From assembly GCF_001922305.1 (NCBI RefSeq), contig NZ_CP018839.1, positions 2,232,001-2,296,000 of the forward strand: DNA of 64,000 nt, in the 5' to 3' direction. Positions 63,478-64,000 of this stretch are shown here, piece after piece. This stretch comes from Thauera chlorobenzoica (lineage in GTDB: Bacteria; Pseudomonadota; Gammaproteobacteria; Burkholderiales; Rhodocyclaceae). The notes under the pieces were generated by a model, which was given only the letters and a program-made list of their open reading frames with translations, was not told the origin of the DNA and made no database searches. Each line of letters begins with the position of its first letter. Position 1 is the stretch's first letter. Position numbers and translations under genes: made by a program.

Positions 63478-64000
63478 ATGAGCACGCTGCACCTGGTCGC
63501 GCCCAACCTGCACCGCCTCGACAGCGGCGGCCGGCAGATGCTGTTCCACGTGCCGAGCAGCGCACTGTTCGAACTCGACGCCCCCGCGCGCGACGTGCTG
63601 GCGCTGTTCGACACGCACGCCACGCTCGATGCCGAGGCGATCGAGGCCCGCCTGGCGCAGCGCCATGGCGTGGACGCCGTGCGCGAGACGGTGGCCGAAC
63701 TGTGCCGCCTCGCCGTGCTCGCCGCGGATCAAGCGGCCGCGGGCAGCGGGGCGGCGCTCCCGAGTCCGCCGCCCACTTTTCCGCTCAACACGGTGGTGCT
63801 CAACGTCAATACCGGCTGCAACCTGAGCTGCACCTACTGCTACAAGGAAGACCTGAGCGCACCGGCGCGGGGCCTGCGGATGTCGTTCGAGACCGCAGCG
63901 AAAGCGATCGAGATGCTGCTTGCCGAGTCGCCCGCGCAGCCGCGCTACACGATCGTGTTCTTCGGCGGCGAGCCGCTGTCGAACATGCCGCTGATCCGCG
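63478..64000 (+). CDS. qhpD: QhpD-like radical SAM maturase (3' truncated by window)
   Basis: The first 174 residues are visible. An N-terminal domain of about 100 residues precedes the radical-SAM domain with the cluster motif CNLSCTYC (C114, C118, C121) and the GGEP segment FFGGEPLSNM. QhpD forms the intra-peptide thioether crosslinks of the QHNDH gamma subunit. Position directly after qhpA matches the qhpADCB order. GGGAGCGAGG precedes the ATG. The gene runs off the end of the window. Confidence 0.88.
   Translation, partial: MSTLHLVAPNLHRLDSGGRQMLFHVPSSALFELDAPARDVLALFDTHATLDAEAIEARLAQRHGVDAVRETVAELCRLAVLAADQAAAGSGAALPSPPPTFPLNTVVLNVNTGCNLSCTYCYKEDLSAPARGLRMSFETAAKAIEMLLAESPAQPRYTIVFFGGEPLSNMPLIR

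Overview
The window is a GC-rich chromosomal segment of a betaproteobacterium. Gene content and order point to the Rhodocyclales (Thauera / Azoarcus / Aromatoleum type): thrS-infC-rpmI-rplT-pheST-ihfA, surE-pcm-nlpD-rpoS, dapA-bamC, followed by a long run of aromatic-catabolism genes. The genus is an inference, since no 16S or other marker is present.

Layout. (1) 1-9357: housekeeping translation genes (thrS 3' end, infC with a non-canonical ATC start, rpmI, rplT, pheS, pheT, ihfA, a MerR-type regulator), tRNA-Pro(GGG), then the surE-pcm-nlpD-rpoS stress and envelope operon. (2) 9449-18012: cell-envelope and miscellaneous genes (DUF2189-like membrane protein, mltB, a frameshifted histone-deacetylase-like gene, dapA, bamC, an Ala-rich lipoprotein, rlmD), tRNA-Ser(TGA) and rluE. 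(3) 17961-29963: indolepyruvate:ferredoxin oxidoreductase (iorAB), a TRAP transporter and an aryl-CoA ligase. Each is divergent from one of three related LysR regulators. (4) 30001-41166: an aerobic phenylacetate (paa) cluster, paaY, paaN <> paaG, paaI, paaK, paaABCDE, paaR, paaJ, with a perfect 16-bp palindrome in the divergent promoter. (5) 41495-48159: a LiuR-like MerR gene, a complete rnfABCDGE-rnfH operon and a NifU-like gene. (6) 48276-54237: an aldehyde:ferredoxin oxidoreductase (AOR) carrying a fused C-terminal MoaD-like domain that ends in Gly-Gly, two UbiU/UbiV-like U32 proteins and an aldehyde dehydrogenase. (7) 54431-64000: a 2131-residue hybrid kinase with a TorR-like response regulator, divergent from the start of a quinohemoprotein amine dehydrogenase operon (qhpA, qhpD).

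How the parts may fit (inference). Aromatic amines (QHNDH), arylaldehydes (AOR, ALDH), arylpyruvates (IOR) and aryl acids (CoA ligases) can all feed arylacetyl-CoA or aryl-CoA. Phenylacetyl-CoA is then processed by the Paa epoxidase. IOR and AOR both reduce ferredoxin, and Rnf couples ferredoxin and NADH through an ion gradient.

The most noteworthy signals are the AOR-MoaD fusion beside a UbiU/UbiV-like pair, and an almost identical promoter-embedded operator in front of both the MerR gene and the rnf operon. A hybrid kinase that appears to have lost its Ser/Thr-kinase catalytic Asp is also notable.
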